Part shown: in pieces, positions 15,117 through 23,157 of the stretch
How the letters are laid out: each line of letters starts with the position of its first letter
How positions within the stretch are numbered: the first letter of the stretch is position 1
Assembly: GCA_016704145.1 (NCBI GenBank)
Contig: JADJAS010000004.1
Coordinates: forward strand, 62,001-126,000
Direction: 5' to 3'
Length of the DNA: 64,000 bases
Source: Rhodocyclaceae bacterium
Lineage (GTDB): Bacteria > Pseudomonadota > Gammaproteobacteria > Burkholderiales > Rhodocyclaceae
Position numbers and translations under genes: made by a program
The notes under the pieces: model-generated
What the model was told of the DNA's origin: nothing
The model's database searches: none
Seen by the model: only the letters and a program-made list of their open reading frames with translations

Positions 15117-16175
15117 ATGGATTTCACTTTTACCGAAGACCAGATTGCCTTTCGGGACGCCACGCGTCGCTTCCTGATGACGGAGGCAGCGCCGGAAATG
15201 TTGCGGGAGATATGGGAGACGGATGCCGGTCGTTCTCCCGAACTGCGCGCCAAGTTCGCCAGTCAGGGCTTGACCGCTCTCTCCGTGCCGGAAGCCAATG
15301 GCGGCCTGGGCTTTGGCGATGTTGACTGGGCATTGATGGCGCAGGAGTTGGGCTATTACGGGATTCCGGATTCCCTTGCCGACACCGCATGTGTCGCCGT
15401 CGGCTTGCTTGCCGGGCTGGCGGACGACACACCGGGGCGCGATACCTGGCTCGAACGGGTGGTTGCGGGCAGTATTCGCATTGCGGTTGGTCATCCGATC
15501 AATCCGCTGGTCGCGGATGCCCACTTGGCCGACCTGCTGCTGCTTCATGACAAAGGAGAGGTGCATGCCGTGCCGCGGTCCGCGGTGGACGTCCGGGCGA
15601 GCCAGAGCATCGACCAATCGCGCCGCCTGGGGCAGGTTACTTGGCAACCGACCTCGGCGACGCGTGTCGCGGATGCGGCCAAGGGCCAAGGCTTGTGGGC
15701 CGATGCGTTCGATCGAGGCGCGCTTTGCACGGCTGGGCAGTTGCTCGGATTGGCGCAGCGGATGCTCGATCTTTCCGTGGACTATGTTGCCCAGCGCAAG
15801 CAGTTCGGTCGTCCAATCGGTTCGTTTCAGGCGATCAAACACCAGCTTGCCGACGTTGCCACGCGAATTGAGTTCGCTGGTCCGGTGTTGTATCGCGCGG
15901 CCGAGTCGCTGGCCAATCGGCGGGCTCATGCATCCGTCCATGTTTCCCATGCCAAGCTGGCCTGTGCGGAAGCGGCCTGGCTGGCGGCCCGCAAGGGCAT
16001 CCAGGTTCATGGCGCCATGGGGTACACCTGGGAAGTGGATTTGCAGATGTTCATGAAGCGCGCCTGGGCCCTCGATGCGGCGTGGGGAGACCGCGGCTTC
16101 CACAAGACCAGGATCAACGACTTCGTTCTCGGTGACGGCGCGTCGCTCGGCCCGGGGCGAAATTTCATGGAATAG
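15117..16175 (+). CDS. Acyl-CoA dehydrogenase, short subunit type
   Basis: A 352-residue acyl-CoA dehydrogenase homologue, shorter than its neighbour. The N-terminal helical part (MDFTFTEDQIAFRDATRRFL) and C-terminal FAD/subunit segment (VAQRKQFGRPIGSFQAIKHQ; IQVHGAMGYTWEVDLQMFMK) are clear. The middle beta domain is degenerate, with no recognisable substrate-binding NGxK or SEPxAGSD motif. The C-terminal GTxxIQ motif is absent. This is the expected look of the second subunit in heterotetrameric steroid acyl-CoA dehydrogenases, so I infer a complex with the 13940 product. ATG 15117 follows GAGGGGCG; upstream codons are in the preceding gene. Confidence 0.8.
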   Translation: MDFTFTEDQIAFRDATRRFLMTEAAPEMLREIWETDAGRSPELRAKFASQGLTALSVPEANGGLGFGDVDWALMAQELGYYGIPDSLADTACVAVGLLAGLADDTPGRDTWLERVVAGSIRIAVGHPINPLVADAHLADLLLLHDKGEVHAVPRSAVDVRASQSIDQSRRLGQVTWQPTSATRVADAAKGQGLWADAFDRGALCTAGQLLGLAQRMLDLSVDYVAQRKQFGRPIGSFQAIKHQLADVATRIEFAGPVLYRAAESLANRRAHASVHVSHAKLACAEAAWLAARKGIQVHGAMGYTWEVDLQMFMKRAWALDAAWGDRGFHKTRINDFVLGDGASLGPGRNFME

Positions 16176-16182
16176 TCATCGC

Positions 16183-17331
16183 ATGCAAGCCTATATCGTC
16201 GATGCCCTTCGTTCGCCCACCGGCAAGCGCAAGGGTAAGCTCGCTCACGTGCACGGCGCCGATCTCGGTGCGCACGTCATCAAGGCGCTCGTCGAGCGCA
16301 ACGCCATTCCCGCCGCCGACTACGAGGACGTCATCTTCGGCTGTGTCGATACCATTGGCGCCCTGGCGGGCGACATTGCCCGCACCAGCTGGCTCGTCGC
16401 GGGCATGCCTTTGTCGGTGCCGGGCACCACGGTGGACCGCCAATGCGGCTCCTCGCAGCAGGCGGTGCATTTCGCCGCGCAGGCGGTGATGAGCGGCACC
16501 ATGGATGTCGTGCTCGCCGGCGGCGTGCAAACCATGACCAGCATTCCGATCTCCTCGGCGATGCTCGCCGGGCAGCCGCTCGGTTTCACCACCCCCTTCG
16601 CGGAAAGCAAGGGCTGGCGGGCACGCTTCGGCGACGCGCCGGTTAACCAATTTTATGCCGCGCAACGAATTGCCGATCACTGGAACATCTCCCGGCAGGA
16701 CATGGAGATGTTCAGCATGGAAAGTCATCGGCGCGCCCTCGCTGCGATCGCCCAAGGCTATTTCACCCGCGAGATCGTGCCGCTCGAAGGGCTCGAAACC
16801 GACGAGACACCAAGGCAGTCCTCTCTCGAGAAAATGGCTACGCTGCAGCCGGTCGATCCCACGTATCCGAAAATAACGGCTGCCATATCGAGTCAGACCT
16901 GCGACGCTGCATCGGCGATGCTGATCGTTTCCGAGCGCGCCCTGAAACGTTATGACCTGAAGCCGCGTGCCCGCATCCACCACATCAGCGTGCTGGCCGA
17001 TGATCCCATCTGGCATCTGACCGCGCCGATTCCCGCCACCGCTCATGCCTTGAAGAAGGCGGGCATGAAGATCGAGGACATCGACCTGGTCGAGATCAAC
17101 GAAGCTTTCGCCTCGGTGGTCATGGCGTGGCTGAAGGAAACGGGATATCCCCACGAGCGGACCAACGTGAACGGCGGCGCCATCGCCCTGGGCCATCCCC
17201 TGGGCGCCACGGGCACCAAGCTGATGACGACGCTACTGCACGAACTGGAGCGGCGGGGCGGCCGCTATGGTCTCCAAACGATGTGCGAGGGCGGCGGTCA
17301 AGCCAACGTTACGATCATCGAACGACTCTGA
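16183..17331 (+). CDS. fadA6: FadA6-like thiolase of C/D-ring degradation
   Basis: A 382-residue thiolase nearly colinear with mycobacterial FadA6. Shared segments include IFGCVDTIGALAGDIARTSW, TTVDRQCGSSQQAVHFAAQA with nucleophile Cys88, GGVQTMTSIPISSAM, SSLEKMATLQP, RARIHHISVLADDP, NEAFASVVMAWLKE, GGAIALGHPLGATG and a C-terminal YGLQTMCEGGGQANVTIIERL. Family role: thiolytic cleavage in the last stages of steroid ring catabolism, after IpdAB. The start at ATG 16183 lies 7 bases after the acyl-CoA dehydrogenase stop. Gene order fadA6, SDR, ipdF repeats genes of the mycobacterial KstR2 regulon. Confidence in the family is high; the in vivo substrate is inferred. Confidence 0.9.
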   Translation: MQAYIVDALRSPTGKRKGKLAHVHGADLGAHVIKALVERNAIPAADYEDVIFGCVDTIGALAGDIARTSWLVAGMPLSVPGTTVDRQCGSSQQAVHFAAQAVMSGTMDVVLAGGVQTMTSIPISSAMLAGQPLGFTTPFAESKGWRARFGDAPVNQFYAAQRIADHWNISRQDMEMFSMESHRRALAAIAQGYFTREIVPLEGLETDETPRQSSLEKMATLQPVDPTYPKITAAISSQTCDAASAMLIVSERALKRYDLKPRARIHHISVLADDPIWHLTAPIPATAHALKKAGMKIEDIDLVEINEAFASVVMAWLKETGYPHERTNVNGGAIALGHPLGATGTKLMTTLLHELERRGGRYGLQTMCEGGGQANVTIIERL

Positions 17332-17339
17332 GGAAAATC

Positions 17340-18221
17340 ATGGCCAGTTGCAACAACAGAACCGCAATTGTCACCGGCGCCGGCGCCGGGCTGGGACGAG
17401 CCTATGCCATCGAACTGGCGGCGGCGGGGGCCAATGTCGTGGTCAACGACATCCGCGCCGACGCCGCGGCGGAAGTCGTCGAGGCGATCACCGCGAAGGG
17501 CGGCAGGGCCATCGCCAGCAGCGACGACATCACCGGCATCGCCACCGCGCAAAGCATCGTCGATGTCGCGCTGGCGGCGTTCGGCGAAGTCCATGCAGTG
17601 GTCAATAATGCTGGCATTCTGCGCGACCGCATGTTTGTCACGCTCACCGAGGACGATTGGGATCAGGTGATGCGCGTGCATTTGCGCGGACACTTCTGCC
17701 TGGCCAACATCCTCGGCCGTCGTTGGCGCGAGCAGTCGAAGGCGGGTCAGGCCGTGGATGCGAGAATCATCAACACCACTTCGGGTGCCGGCCTGCAAGG
17801 CTCCATCGGTCAGTCGAACTATTCGGCGGCCAAGGGCGGCATCGCCACCCTGACGTTGGTGCAGGCGGCCGAGATGAAACGGTATGGGGTGACGGCCAAC
17901 GCCTTGGCGCCGGCGGCCCGCACGGCGATGACGCTGGCCGGCATGCCGGAGAAGGTGAAGAAGCCGGAAGACGGCAGCTTCGATTTTTTCGATCCCGCCA
18001 ACGTTGCGAGTCTGGTGGTGTGGCTCGTCAGCCCCGATTCCCGTGACGTGACGGGCCAGGTGTTCGAAGTCGAGGGCGACCGCATATCGGTGTGCGACGG
18101 CTGGCGCAGCGGGCCGGAAGCGAAGAAGGGAGGCGCGCGCTGGACGTCGAACGAAATAGGCCCGGCGGTGCGAGGCCTGCTCGCCAAGGCAGTGCCGGCG
18201 CAGAAGGTCTGGGGCTCGTGA
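17340..18221 (+). CDS. SDR of 17beta-HSD4 type (Rv3548c-like)
   Basis: A 293-residue SDR with TGAGAGLG, NDIRAD after strand two, NNAGILRDRMF, MRVHLRGHF, INTTSGAGLQGSIGQSNYSAAK with catalytic Ser/Tyr/Lys, and a C-terminal tail from SRDVTGQVFEVEG to the end. It resembles the SDR Rv3548c of the mycobacterial C/D-ring regulon, including the tail, and belongs to the same branch as the SDR at 2439. A 3-hydroxyacyl-CoA dehydrogenase role in beta-oxidation of the propionyl side chain of the indane intermediate is the simplest inference. ATG 17340 follows GAGGAAAATC. Its TGA (18219-18221) shares one base with the ipdF ATG, so translation is coupled. Confidence 0.83.
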   Translation: MASCNNRTAIVTGAGAGLGRAYAIELAAAGANVVVNDIRADAAAEVVEAITAKGGRAIASSDDITGIATAQSIVDVALAAFGEVHAVVNNAGILRDRMFVTLTEDDWDQVMRVHLRGHFCLANILGRRWREQSKAGQAVDARIINTTSGAGLQGSIGQSNYSAAKGGIATLTLVQAAEMKRYGVTANALAPAARTAMTLAGMPEKVKKPEDGSFDFFDPANVASLVVWLVSPDSRDVTGQVFEVEGDRISVCDGWRSGPEAKKGGARWTSNEIGPAVRGLLAKAVPAQKVWGS

Positions 18222-19003
18222 TGAAGATACCCGAGTATGTGGCCGGCCACCAGTTGCTGGCCGGCAAGTCGGTGCTGATCACGGCGGCGGCGGGAGCCGG
18301 CATCGGGTTCGCCGCGGCGAAGCGGGCTCTCGATGAAGGGTGCCGTGCCCTGATGATTTCCGATATCCACGCCAAGCGGCTCGAAGAGTCAGTCATGGCG
18401 CTACGCCGAGATCACGGTGTCGAGCACGTCTGGGGACGCCTGTGCAATGTGGCGGAGGAGGAGGAGGTCCAGGCGCTGGTGGCCGAGGCGGAGGAGAAAC
18501 TCGGCGGCGTCGATGTGCTTATCAACAACGCCGGACTGGGCACGCAAAAAAAAGTGATCGAGATGAGCGATGACGAATGGCACAAAGTGCTTGACATCAC
18601 GCTCACCGGCACATTTCGCATGATGCGGGCGATGTTGCCGCACATGCAGCTGCGTGGCCGTGGCGCCATCGTCAATAATGCCTCGGTGCTCGGCTGGCGG
18701 GCTCAGAAGGAGCAGGCGCACTATGCCGCGGCGAAGGCGGGGGTGATGGCATTGACGCGGTGCGCCGGCCTGGAGGCCGCCGAATACGGCGTGCGCATCA
18801 ACGCCGTGGCGCCATCCATCGCCCTGCATGCCTTTCTGAAGAAGTCCGCTTCGGAGGAACTGCTGGCGCAACTTACCAGCCGCGAGGCGTTTGGCCGGGC
18901 GGCGGAAGTCTGGGAGGTGGCCAATGTCATGATGTTCCTGGCCAGTGATTACGCTTCCTATCTGGTCGGGGAAGTGATCTCGGTCAGCTCTCAGCACGCC
19001 TGA
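18221..19003 (+). CDS. ipdF: IpdF, 5-hydroxy-indane carboxyl-CoA dehydrogenase (SDR)
   Basis: A 260-residue SDR that matches IpdF: VAGHQLLAGKSVLITAAAG, GIGFAAAKRALDEG, NNAGLGTQKKVIEMSDDEW, NNASVLGWRAQKEQAHYAAA, AGVMALTRCAGLEAAEYGVR and FLASDYASYLVGEVISVSSQ. The cofactor motif is TAAAGAGIG, an extended form typical of IpdF. In the characterised pathway IpdF oxidises 5-OH HIC-CoA, and IpdC and EchA20 then act to yield COCHEA-CoA. All four gene types occur within this operon. It overlaps the preceding SDR by one base and is followed 9 bases later by a MaoC gene. Confidence 0.92.
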   Translation: MKIPEYVAGHQLLAGKSVLITAAAGAGIGFAAAKRALDEGCRALMISDIHAKRLEESVMALRRDHGVEHVWGRLCNVAEEEEVQALVAEAEEKLGGVDVLINNAGLGTQKKVIEMSDDEWHKVLDITLTGTFRMMRAMLPHMQLRGRGAIVNNASVLGWRAQKEQAHYAAAKAGVMALTRCAGLEAAEYGVRINAVAPSIALHAFLKKSASEELLAQLTSREAFGRAAEVWEVANVMMFLASDYASYLVGEVISVSSQHA

Positions 19004-19012
19004 GATCGAGCC

Positions 19013-19471
19013 ATGGCCAACGTCTTCAGCAACGCCGCCGAGCTTTTCGCCGCGCAGGGCAAGGATCTGGGCACCACGGACTGGATCGAGATGAGCCAGC
19101 GGCGCATCGACCAGTTCGCCGATGCCACCGGCGACCATCAATGGATTCATGTCGATCCGGAGAAAGCCAAGTCGGGTCCCTTTGGCGTCTGTATCGCCCA
19201 CGGCTACCTGACCCTGGCGCTGGTCAATGTGTTTCTGCCCGACCTCGTTCGCGTGGACAACATGAAGATGGGCGTCAACGTCGGCTGCGACCGGGTACGC
19301 TTTCCCGCGCCGGTCAAGGCGGGTACCCGGATTCGTGGTCGCGGCGAAATGCTCAAGGTGGAGCAGCTGGGCCAGGCGGTGCAGACCACCGTGCGTGTCA
19401 CGGTCGAAATCGAGGGCGGTGAACGCCCCGGCTGCGTGGTCGATACCATAAGCCGATATACCTTCGCATGA
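19013..19471 (+). CDS. MaoC-type enoyl-CoA hydratase
   Basis: A 152-residue single hot-dog domain with the (R)-hydratase pattern ATGDHQWIHVD (Asp and His of the catalytic dyad) and CIAHGYLTLAL. It probably hydrates an enoyl-CoA of the pathway; no separate hydratase for the propionyl side chain of the indane intermediate is otherwise obvious in this unit, so that is a candidate job (inference). It is clearly related to the C-terminal domain of the OYE-MaoC fusion at 7062: both have W-I-H-x-D-P-E and AHG in the same places and a DRxRFPxPV segment. It lies between ipdF and a thiolase, with 9 and 15 base gaps. Confidence 0.85.
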   Translation: MANVFSNAAELFAAQGKDLGTTDWIEMSQRRIDQFADATGDHQWIHVDPEKAKSGPFGVCIAHGYLTLALVNVFLPDLVRVDNMKMGVNVGCDRVRFPAPVKAGTRIRGRGEMLKVEQLGQAVQTTVRVTVEIEGGERPGCVVDTISRYTFA

Positions 19472-19486
19472 TCGAGGAAACATGCC

Positions 19487-20689
19487 ATGAATGAAGCAGT
19501 CATTGTCGCGACGGCGCGTACCGCGCTGGCCAAGTCGTTTCGGGGCTCGTTCAACGATACCGAGGCACCCGTGCTGGGCGGGCACGTGGTCAAGGCGGTG
19601 GTCCAGCGCGCCGGCGTCGACCCTGCCGATGTCGAGGATGTCATCATGGGCGCCGCGGTCCAGCAAGGCACCCAGGGCTATAACATCGGCCGGCTGAGTG
19701 CCTATGCCGCCGACCTGCCGGACACGGTACCGGGGATGAGCCTGGACCGCATGTGCGCATCGGGCATGATGAGCATCGGTGTCGCGGCCAAAGGTGTCAT
19801 GACCGGCGAGATGAACATCGCCGTGGCCGGCGGCGTCGAGTCGATCTCGCTGACGCAGACCAAGCACAAGAATGCCTATCGCGCGCAGTCGACGGCGGTG
19901 CTGGCGAAAGTGCCGACGGCCTATATACCGATGATCGAGACCGCCGAGATCGTCGCCAGGCGCTACGGCATCTCGCGGCTCGCCCAGGATGAATATGCCC
20001 TGCAAAGCCAGCAGCGCACCGCCGAGGCGCAGAAGCAGGGACGATTTGCCGAGGAGATCGTGCCGCTGGTGGCGAGCAAGCTGCTTTTCGACAAGGAAGG
20101 CAATCCGGCGGGCAGCCAGGAAGTGACGGCCGATCGGGATGAATGCAACCGGGCCGATACCACGCTCGCGAGTTTGCAGGGCCTGAAGCCGGTGTGGAAG
20201 GATGGCAAGTGGGTGCCGCAGGGCGAGTTCATCACCGCAGGCAACGCTTCGCAGTTCTCCGATGGCGCTTCGGCGGCACTGGTGATGAGTCGCGCGGAAG
20301 CAGCGCGCCGTGGCATTGCGCCGCTGGGTATTTATCGCGGCATCGCCGTCGCGGGATGCAAGCCGGACGAGATGGGCATCGGTCCTGTTCATGCGATTCC
20401 CAAGCTGCTTCAGCGTTTCGGCCTGGGCGTGCGGGACATCGATCTGTGGGAGATCAACGAGGCGTTCGCCAGCCAGGTACTCCATTGTCGCGACACGCTG
20501 GGCATCGATAACGATCGGCTCAATGTCAATGGCGGCGCCATCGCCATTGGCCATCCGTTCGGCATGTCGGGTGGGCGCCTGGTCGGCCACGCCTTGCTCG
20601 AAGCCCGGCGTCGGGGGCTGCGTCGGGTGGTGGTGTCGATGTGCATCGGGGGCGGGATGGGCGCGGCGGGTCTGTTCGAGGTTGCCTGA
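19487..20689 (+). CDS. Acetyl-CoA acyltransferase (thiolase)
   Basis: A 400-residue thiolase with all catalytic elements: LDRMCASGMMSIGVAA with Cys90, NEAFASQVLHCRD, GGAIAIGHPFGMSGGRLVGH with the His, and CIGGGMGAAGLFE with the second Cys. It differs clearly from FadA5- and FadA6-like proteins in the window and is closer to general degradative thiolases. Given its place at the end of the C/D-ring unit, it may process MOODA-derived beta-keto acyl-CoAs to acetyl-, propionyl- or succinyl-CoA; substrate not determinable. etfB follows after 52 bases. Confidence 0.88.
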   Translation: MNEAVIVATARTALAKSFRGSFNDTEAPVLGGHVVKAVVQRAGVDPADVEDVIMGAAVQQGTQGYNIGRLSAYAADLPDTVPGMSLDRMCASGMMSIGVAAKGVMTGEMNIAVAGGVESISLTQTKHKNAYRAQSTAVLAKVPTAYIPMIETAEIVARRYGISRLAQDEYALQSQQRTAEAQKQGRFAEEIVPLVASKLLFDKEGNPAGSQEVTADRDECNRADTTLASLQGLKPVWKDGKWVPQGEFITAGNASQFSDGASAALVMSRAEAARRGIAPLGIYRGIAVAGCKPDEMGIGPVHAIPKLLQRFGLGVRDIDLWEINEAFASQVLHCRDTLGIDNDRLNVNGGAIAIGHPFGMSGGRLVGHALLEARRRGLRRVVVSMCIGGGMGAAGLFEVA

Positions 20690-20728
20690 TCGCGCCGACC
20701 CATGCCGGTGAATGATTAACGAACACGG

Positions 20729-20744
20729 AAGGAGAACTCAGTTG
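20729..20744 (+). promoter_or_regulatory. Ribosome-binding site deciding a TTG start for etfB
   Basis: AAGGAGAA (20729-20736) lies 5 bases before TTG (20742-20744). The TTG start gives MKVLVPVKRVIDY, the conserved EtfB N-terminus, whereas the longer ATG start (20712) would add ten unrelated residues and place this site inside the gene. Confidence 0.75.
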
Positions 20745-21494
20745 AAGGTGCTCGTCCCCGTCAAGCGGGTCATTGACTACAACGTGAAAGTGCGTGTCAA
20801 GAGCGACGGTTCCGGAGTCGATCTGGCCAACGTCAAGATGGCGGTAAATCCGTTCGATGAAATCGCCGTCGAGGAAGCCGTGCGCATCAAGGAAGCCGGA
20901 ATTGCCACGGAGGTCATCGCGGTTTCGTGCGGGGCAGCCGTTTGTCAGGAGAGCCTGCGCACAGCGCTGGCACTCGGCGCCGATCGGGCGATTCTCGTCG
21001 AATCGGACATCGAACTGCAGCCGCTGGCGGTGGCCAAACTGCTCAAGGCGGTCTGTGACAAGGAACAGCCGACCCTGGTGATCTGTGGCAAACAGGCGAT
21101 CGACGATGATGCCAACCAGACCGGCCAGATGCTGGCGGCACTCATGAATCGGCCGCAGGGGACGTTCGCGTCCAAGGTGGTGCTCGGCGACGGCAAGGTG
21201 CAGGTCACCCGCGAAGTCGACGGCGGACTCGAGACCGTCGAATTGACGCTGCCGGCGGTCGTAACCACCGACCTGCGCCTGAACGAACCGCGCTATGCCA
21301 CCCTGCCGAACATCATGAAGGCCAAGAAGAAGCCGCTGGAAACCACCAGCCCGGCGGCGCTGGGCGTCGATGTTGCCCCGCGCCTGTCTCATTCCCGGTT
21401 CGCCGAACCACCCAAGCGCAGCGGTGGCAAGAAGGTTGCCGACGTCGCCGAATTGGTGGCCAAGCTGCGCAATGAAGCGAAGGTGATCGCATGA
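20742..21494 (+). CDS. etfB: Electron transfer flavoprotein beta subunit
   Basis: A 250-residue EtfB starting MKVLVPVKRVIDYNVKVRVK, with NPFDEIAVEEAVRIKE, ALALGADRAILV, LLKAVCDKEQPTLVICGKQA, the AMP/FAD-proximal DDDANQTGQMLAALM, and LPAVVTTDLRLNEPRYATLPN ending in KKKPLE. It forms the heterodimer with EtfA and takes electrons from the acyl-CoA dehydrogenases encoded at 13940 and 15117, passing them to ETF:quinone oxidoreductase, which is not encoded in the window. The stop overlaps the etfA start (ATGA at 21491-21494). The TTG start is supported by a strong ribosome site. Confidence 0.95.
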   Translation: MKVLVPVKRVIDYNVKVRVKSDGSGVDLANVKMAVNPFDEIAVEEAVRIKEAGIATEVIAVSCGAAVCQESLRTALALGADRAILVESDIELQPLAVAKLLKAVCDKEQPTLVICGKQAIDDDANQTGQMLAALMNRPQGTFASKVVLGDGKVQVTREVDGGLETVELTLPAVVTTDLRLNEPRYATLPNIMKAKKKPLETTSPAALGVDVAPRLSHSRFAEPPKRSGGKKVADVAELVAKLRNEAKVIA

Positions 21495-22426
21495 CTGTCC
21501 TGGTAATTGCCGAACACGACAACAATGAACTGAAGCCAGGTGTCGCCCAGGCGGTGACGGCGGCCGGCCTGGCGGGCGGTGAGACGCACGTGCTGGTGGC
21601 CGGGGCCAATTGCTCGGCGGCGGCCGCCGCCGCGGCCCGGCTGCAGGGTGTGGCGCGCGTGCTGCTGTGCGAAGCCACCCACTATGCCGACGGGGGAGCG
21701 GAAAACCTTGCGGCGCTGCTGGCGACGTTGGCCCCGGGCTACTCGCACTTGCTGGCTGCGGCGACGCCTTTTGGCAAGAACCTGATGCCTCGGCTGGGGG
21801 CCCTGATCGACGTGGCGCCGATTTCGGAAATCGTCGCGGTCGAGGGGCCAAGCAGCTTCGTGCGGCCGATCTATGCCGGCAACGTCCTGGTGAAGGTGGA
21901 TAGCACCGATGCCATCAAGGTACTGACCGTGCGCGCCACCGCCTTCGCCGCTGCCGGGGACGGCGGCGCGGCCGGCATCGAAGCGGTGCCGGCAGGGCCC
22001 GACCTGGCAGTCTCGCGCGTGATTGGCCGGGAGATCGTCAAATCCGAGCGTCCGGAATTGACCGCGGCACGGGTCGTCGTCTCCGGCGGACGCGGCATGG
22101 GTTCGGGCGAGAATTACCACAAGGTGCTGGAGCCCCTGGCCGATCGGCTGGGCGCGGCGCTCGGTGCGTCGCGCGCCGCTGTCGACGCCGGCTTTGCACC
22201 CAACGATTATCAGGTCGGTCAGACCGGCAAGATCGTCGCGCCGGAACTGTATGTCGCCGTGGGTATTTCCGGGGCGATCCAGCACCTGGCCGGCATGAAG
22301 GACAGCAAGGTGATCGTCGCCATCAACAAGGATCCGGATGCGCCGATACATCAGGTGGCCGATTACGGGCTGGTTGGCGACCTGTTCGAGGCCGTGCCGG
22401 CGCTGGTCAAGGAACTCGGCGGTTGA
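21491..22426 (+). CDS. etfA: Electron transfer flavoprotein alpha subunit
   Basis: A 311-residue EtfA: N-terminal Rossmann-like half (MTVLVIAEHDNNELKPGVAQ), then the FAD domain with VVSGGRGMGSGENY, GASRAAVDAGFAPNDYQVGQ, TGKIVAPELYVAVGISGAIQ, and INKDPDAPIHQVADYGLVGD. All FAD-contact motifs of the family are present. Coupled to etfB by ATGA overlap. It is the last gene of the large plus-strand unit and converges with the regulator at 22458 after only 31 bases. A dedicated etfBA copy inside a steroid cluster implies a high flux of electrons from side-chain and ring beta-oxidation. Confidence 0.95.
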   Translation: MTVLVIAEHDNNELKPGVAQAVTAAGLAGGETHVLVAGANCSAAAAAAARLQGVARVLLCEATHYADGGAENLAALLATLAPGYSHLLAAATPFGKNLMPRLGALIDVAPISEIVAVEGPSSFVRPIYAGNVLVKVDSTDAIKVLTVRATAFAAAGDGGAAGIEAVPAGPDLAVSRVIGREIVKSERPELTAARVVVSGGRGMGSGENYHKVLEPLADRLGAALGASRAAVDAGFAPNDYQVGQTGKIVAPELYVAVGISGAIQHLAGMKDSKVIVAINKDPDAPIHQVADYGLVGDLFEAVPALVKELGG

Positions 22427-22457
22427 TTATCGTCGGCAGCCGGCCCCGCAACCGGGC

Positions 22458-23003
22458 TTATTCCTCCTGGCGGCGCGCCAGCGCCTCCTGCAACAGACGA
22501 ATGATCCGCGCGGTTTCCAGAAAATTGCGGGTGACGTTCAGGCCTGAATCCTGTAGCTGTTCTATGGCAGCGTGCGTCAGCGTCAGGTTGCGCGCGCCCT
22601 CCCGGCGCAGCATGCGTCTGCGTTCCAGTTCCTTCACCTTGCGCCTTACCGTTTCGCGCGGTATCCCGGTGGCGTCGCTGATGGATAGTGCGTTGCAGGG
22701 ACTGACACGTTGTTGTTCCAGCGCGCCCAGTACATCCTTGCGTCGCAGTCGCGCCGGCAATTGATCATGGATGTCGAGCGAGCGAATGGCCCGCGCAACG
22801 TTGTAGTGCGCAATTTCGCTGAAGACGAGAAAGAGCACGAGGTCGCCATCGAACAGCCGATAGGCGCGCCGCATGATTTCGAGCGTGAAGTCGCTGGCCA
22901 CGGCGCTGAGCACAAGCTGCGCGGCGACTTCACCGCGCGGCGAGCCGACCAAGTCGCCGATGCTGATCGGCGAATCTGAACGTGAGGATCGTTGGATGGT
23001 CAT
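22458..23003 (-). CDS. Winged-helix transcriptional regulator of unassigned family
   Basis: 181 residues. The C-terminal half contains a helix-turn-helix reading LSISDATGIPRETVRRKVKE followed by LERRRMLRREG and a short wing, the layout of MarR/IclR-like winged helices. The N-terminal 100 residues are mostly helical and match no ligand domain I recognise. It is the only recognisable transcription factor in the steroid half of the window. It is divergent from the thiolase at 23158 across 154 bases that contain inverted and direct repeats, so autoregulation and control of the 23158 unit are likely. Ligand unknown; a CoA thioester or steroid acid would be usual for such clusters. Confidence 0.7.
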   Translation of the reverse strand: MTIQRSSRSDSPISIGDLVGSPRGEVAAQLVLSAVASDFTLEIMRRAYRLFDGDLVLFLVFSEIAHYNVARAIRSLDIHDQLPARLRRKDVLGALEQQRVSPCNALSISDATGIPRETVRRKVKELERRRMLRREGARNLTLTHAAIEQLQDSGLNVTRNFLETARIIRLLQEALARRQEE

Positions 23004-23032
23004 GCCAGTGGTCCAGAGAGGCGGGAAGAATT

Positions 23033-23094
23033 ACCCAGATTGGGTGCTTCTGTCAATTGCCCGCTCGATGTCGTCGCTATGATTGCCCGATCAT
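23033..23094. promoter_or_regulatory. Candidate operators between the regulator and the thiolase operon
   Basis: In the 154-base divergent gap there are: a palindrome ACCCA-GAT-TGGGT (23033-23045); a direct repeat ATTGCCCG at 23056-23063 and 23082-23089, 26 bases apart; and an inverted repeat ATGAT-n6-ATCAT (23079-23094) overlapping the second direct repeat. TATGAT at 23078-23083 could be a -10 box. Arms are short, so each alone is weak; together in a divergent regulator promoter they are suggestive. Confidence 0.35.
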
Positions 23095-23157
23095 CGTGCC
23101 GCCGGTGCGATGGTGAATACCAACACCACGCCATAGCCACGACAGAGAGGAGCCAAG

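Noticed and set aside
18401..20590. A 729-codon open frame on the minus strand
   Set aside because: It lies wholly opposite ipdF, MaoC and a thiolase, whose proteins are clearly conserved. Its translation is low-complexity Arg/His/Gly/Asp-rich, as expected from GC-rich codon shadowing.
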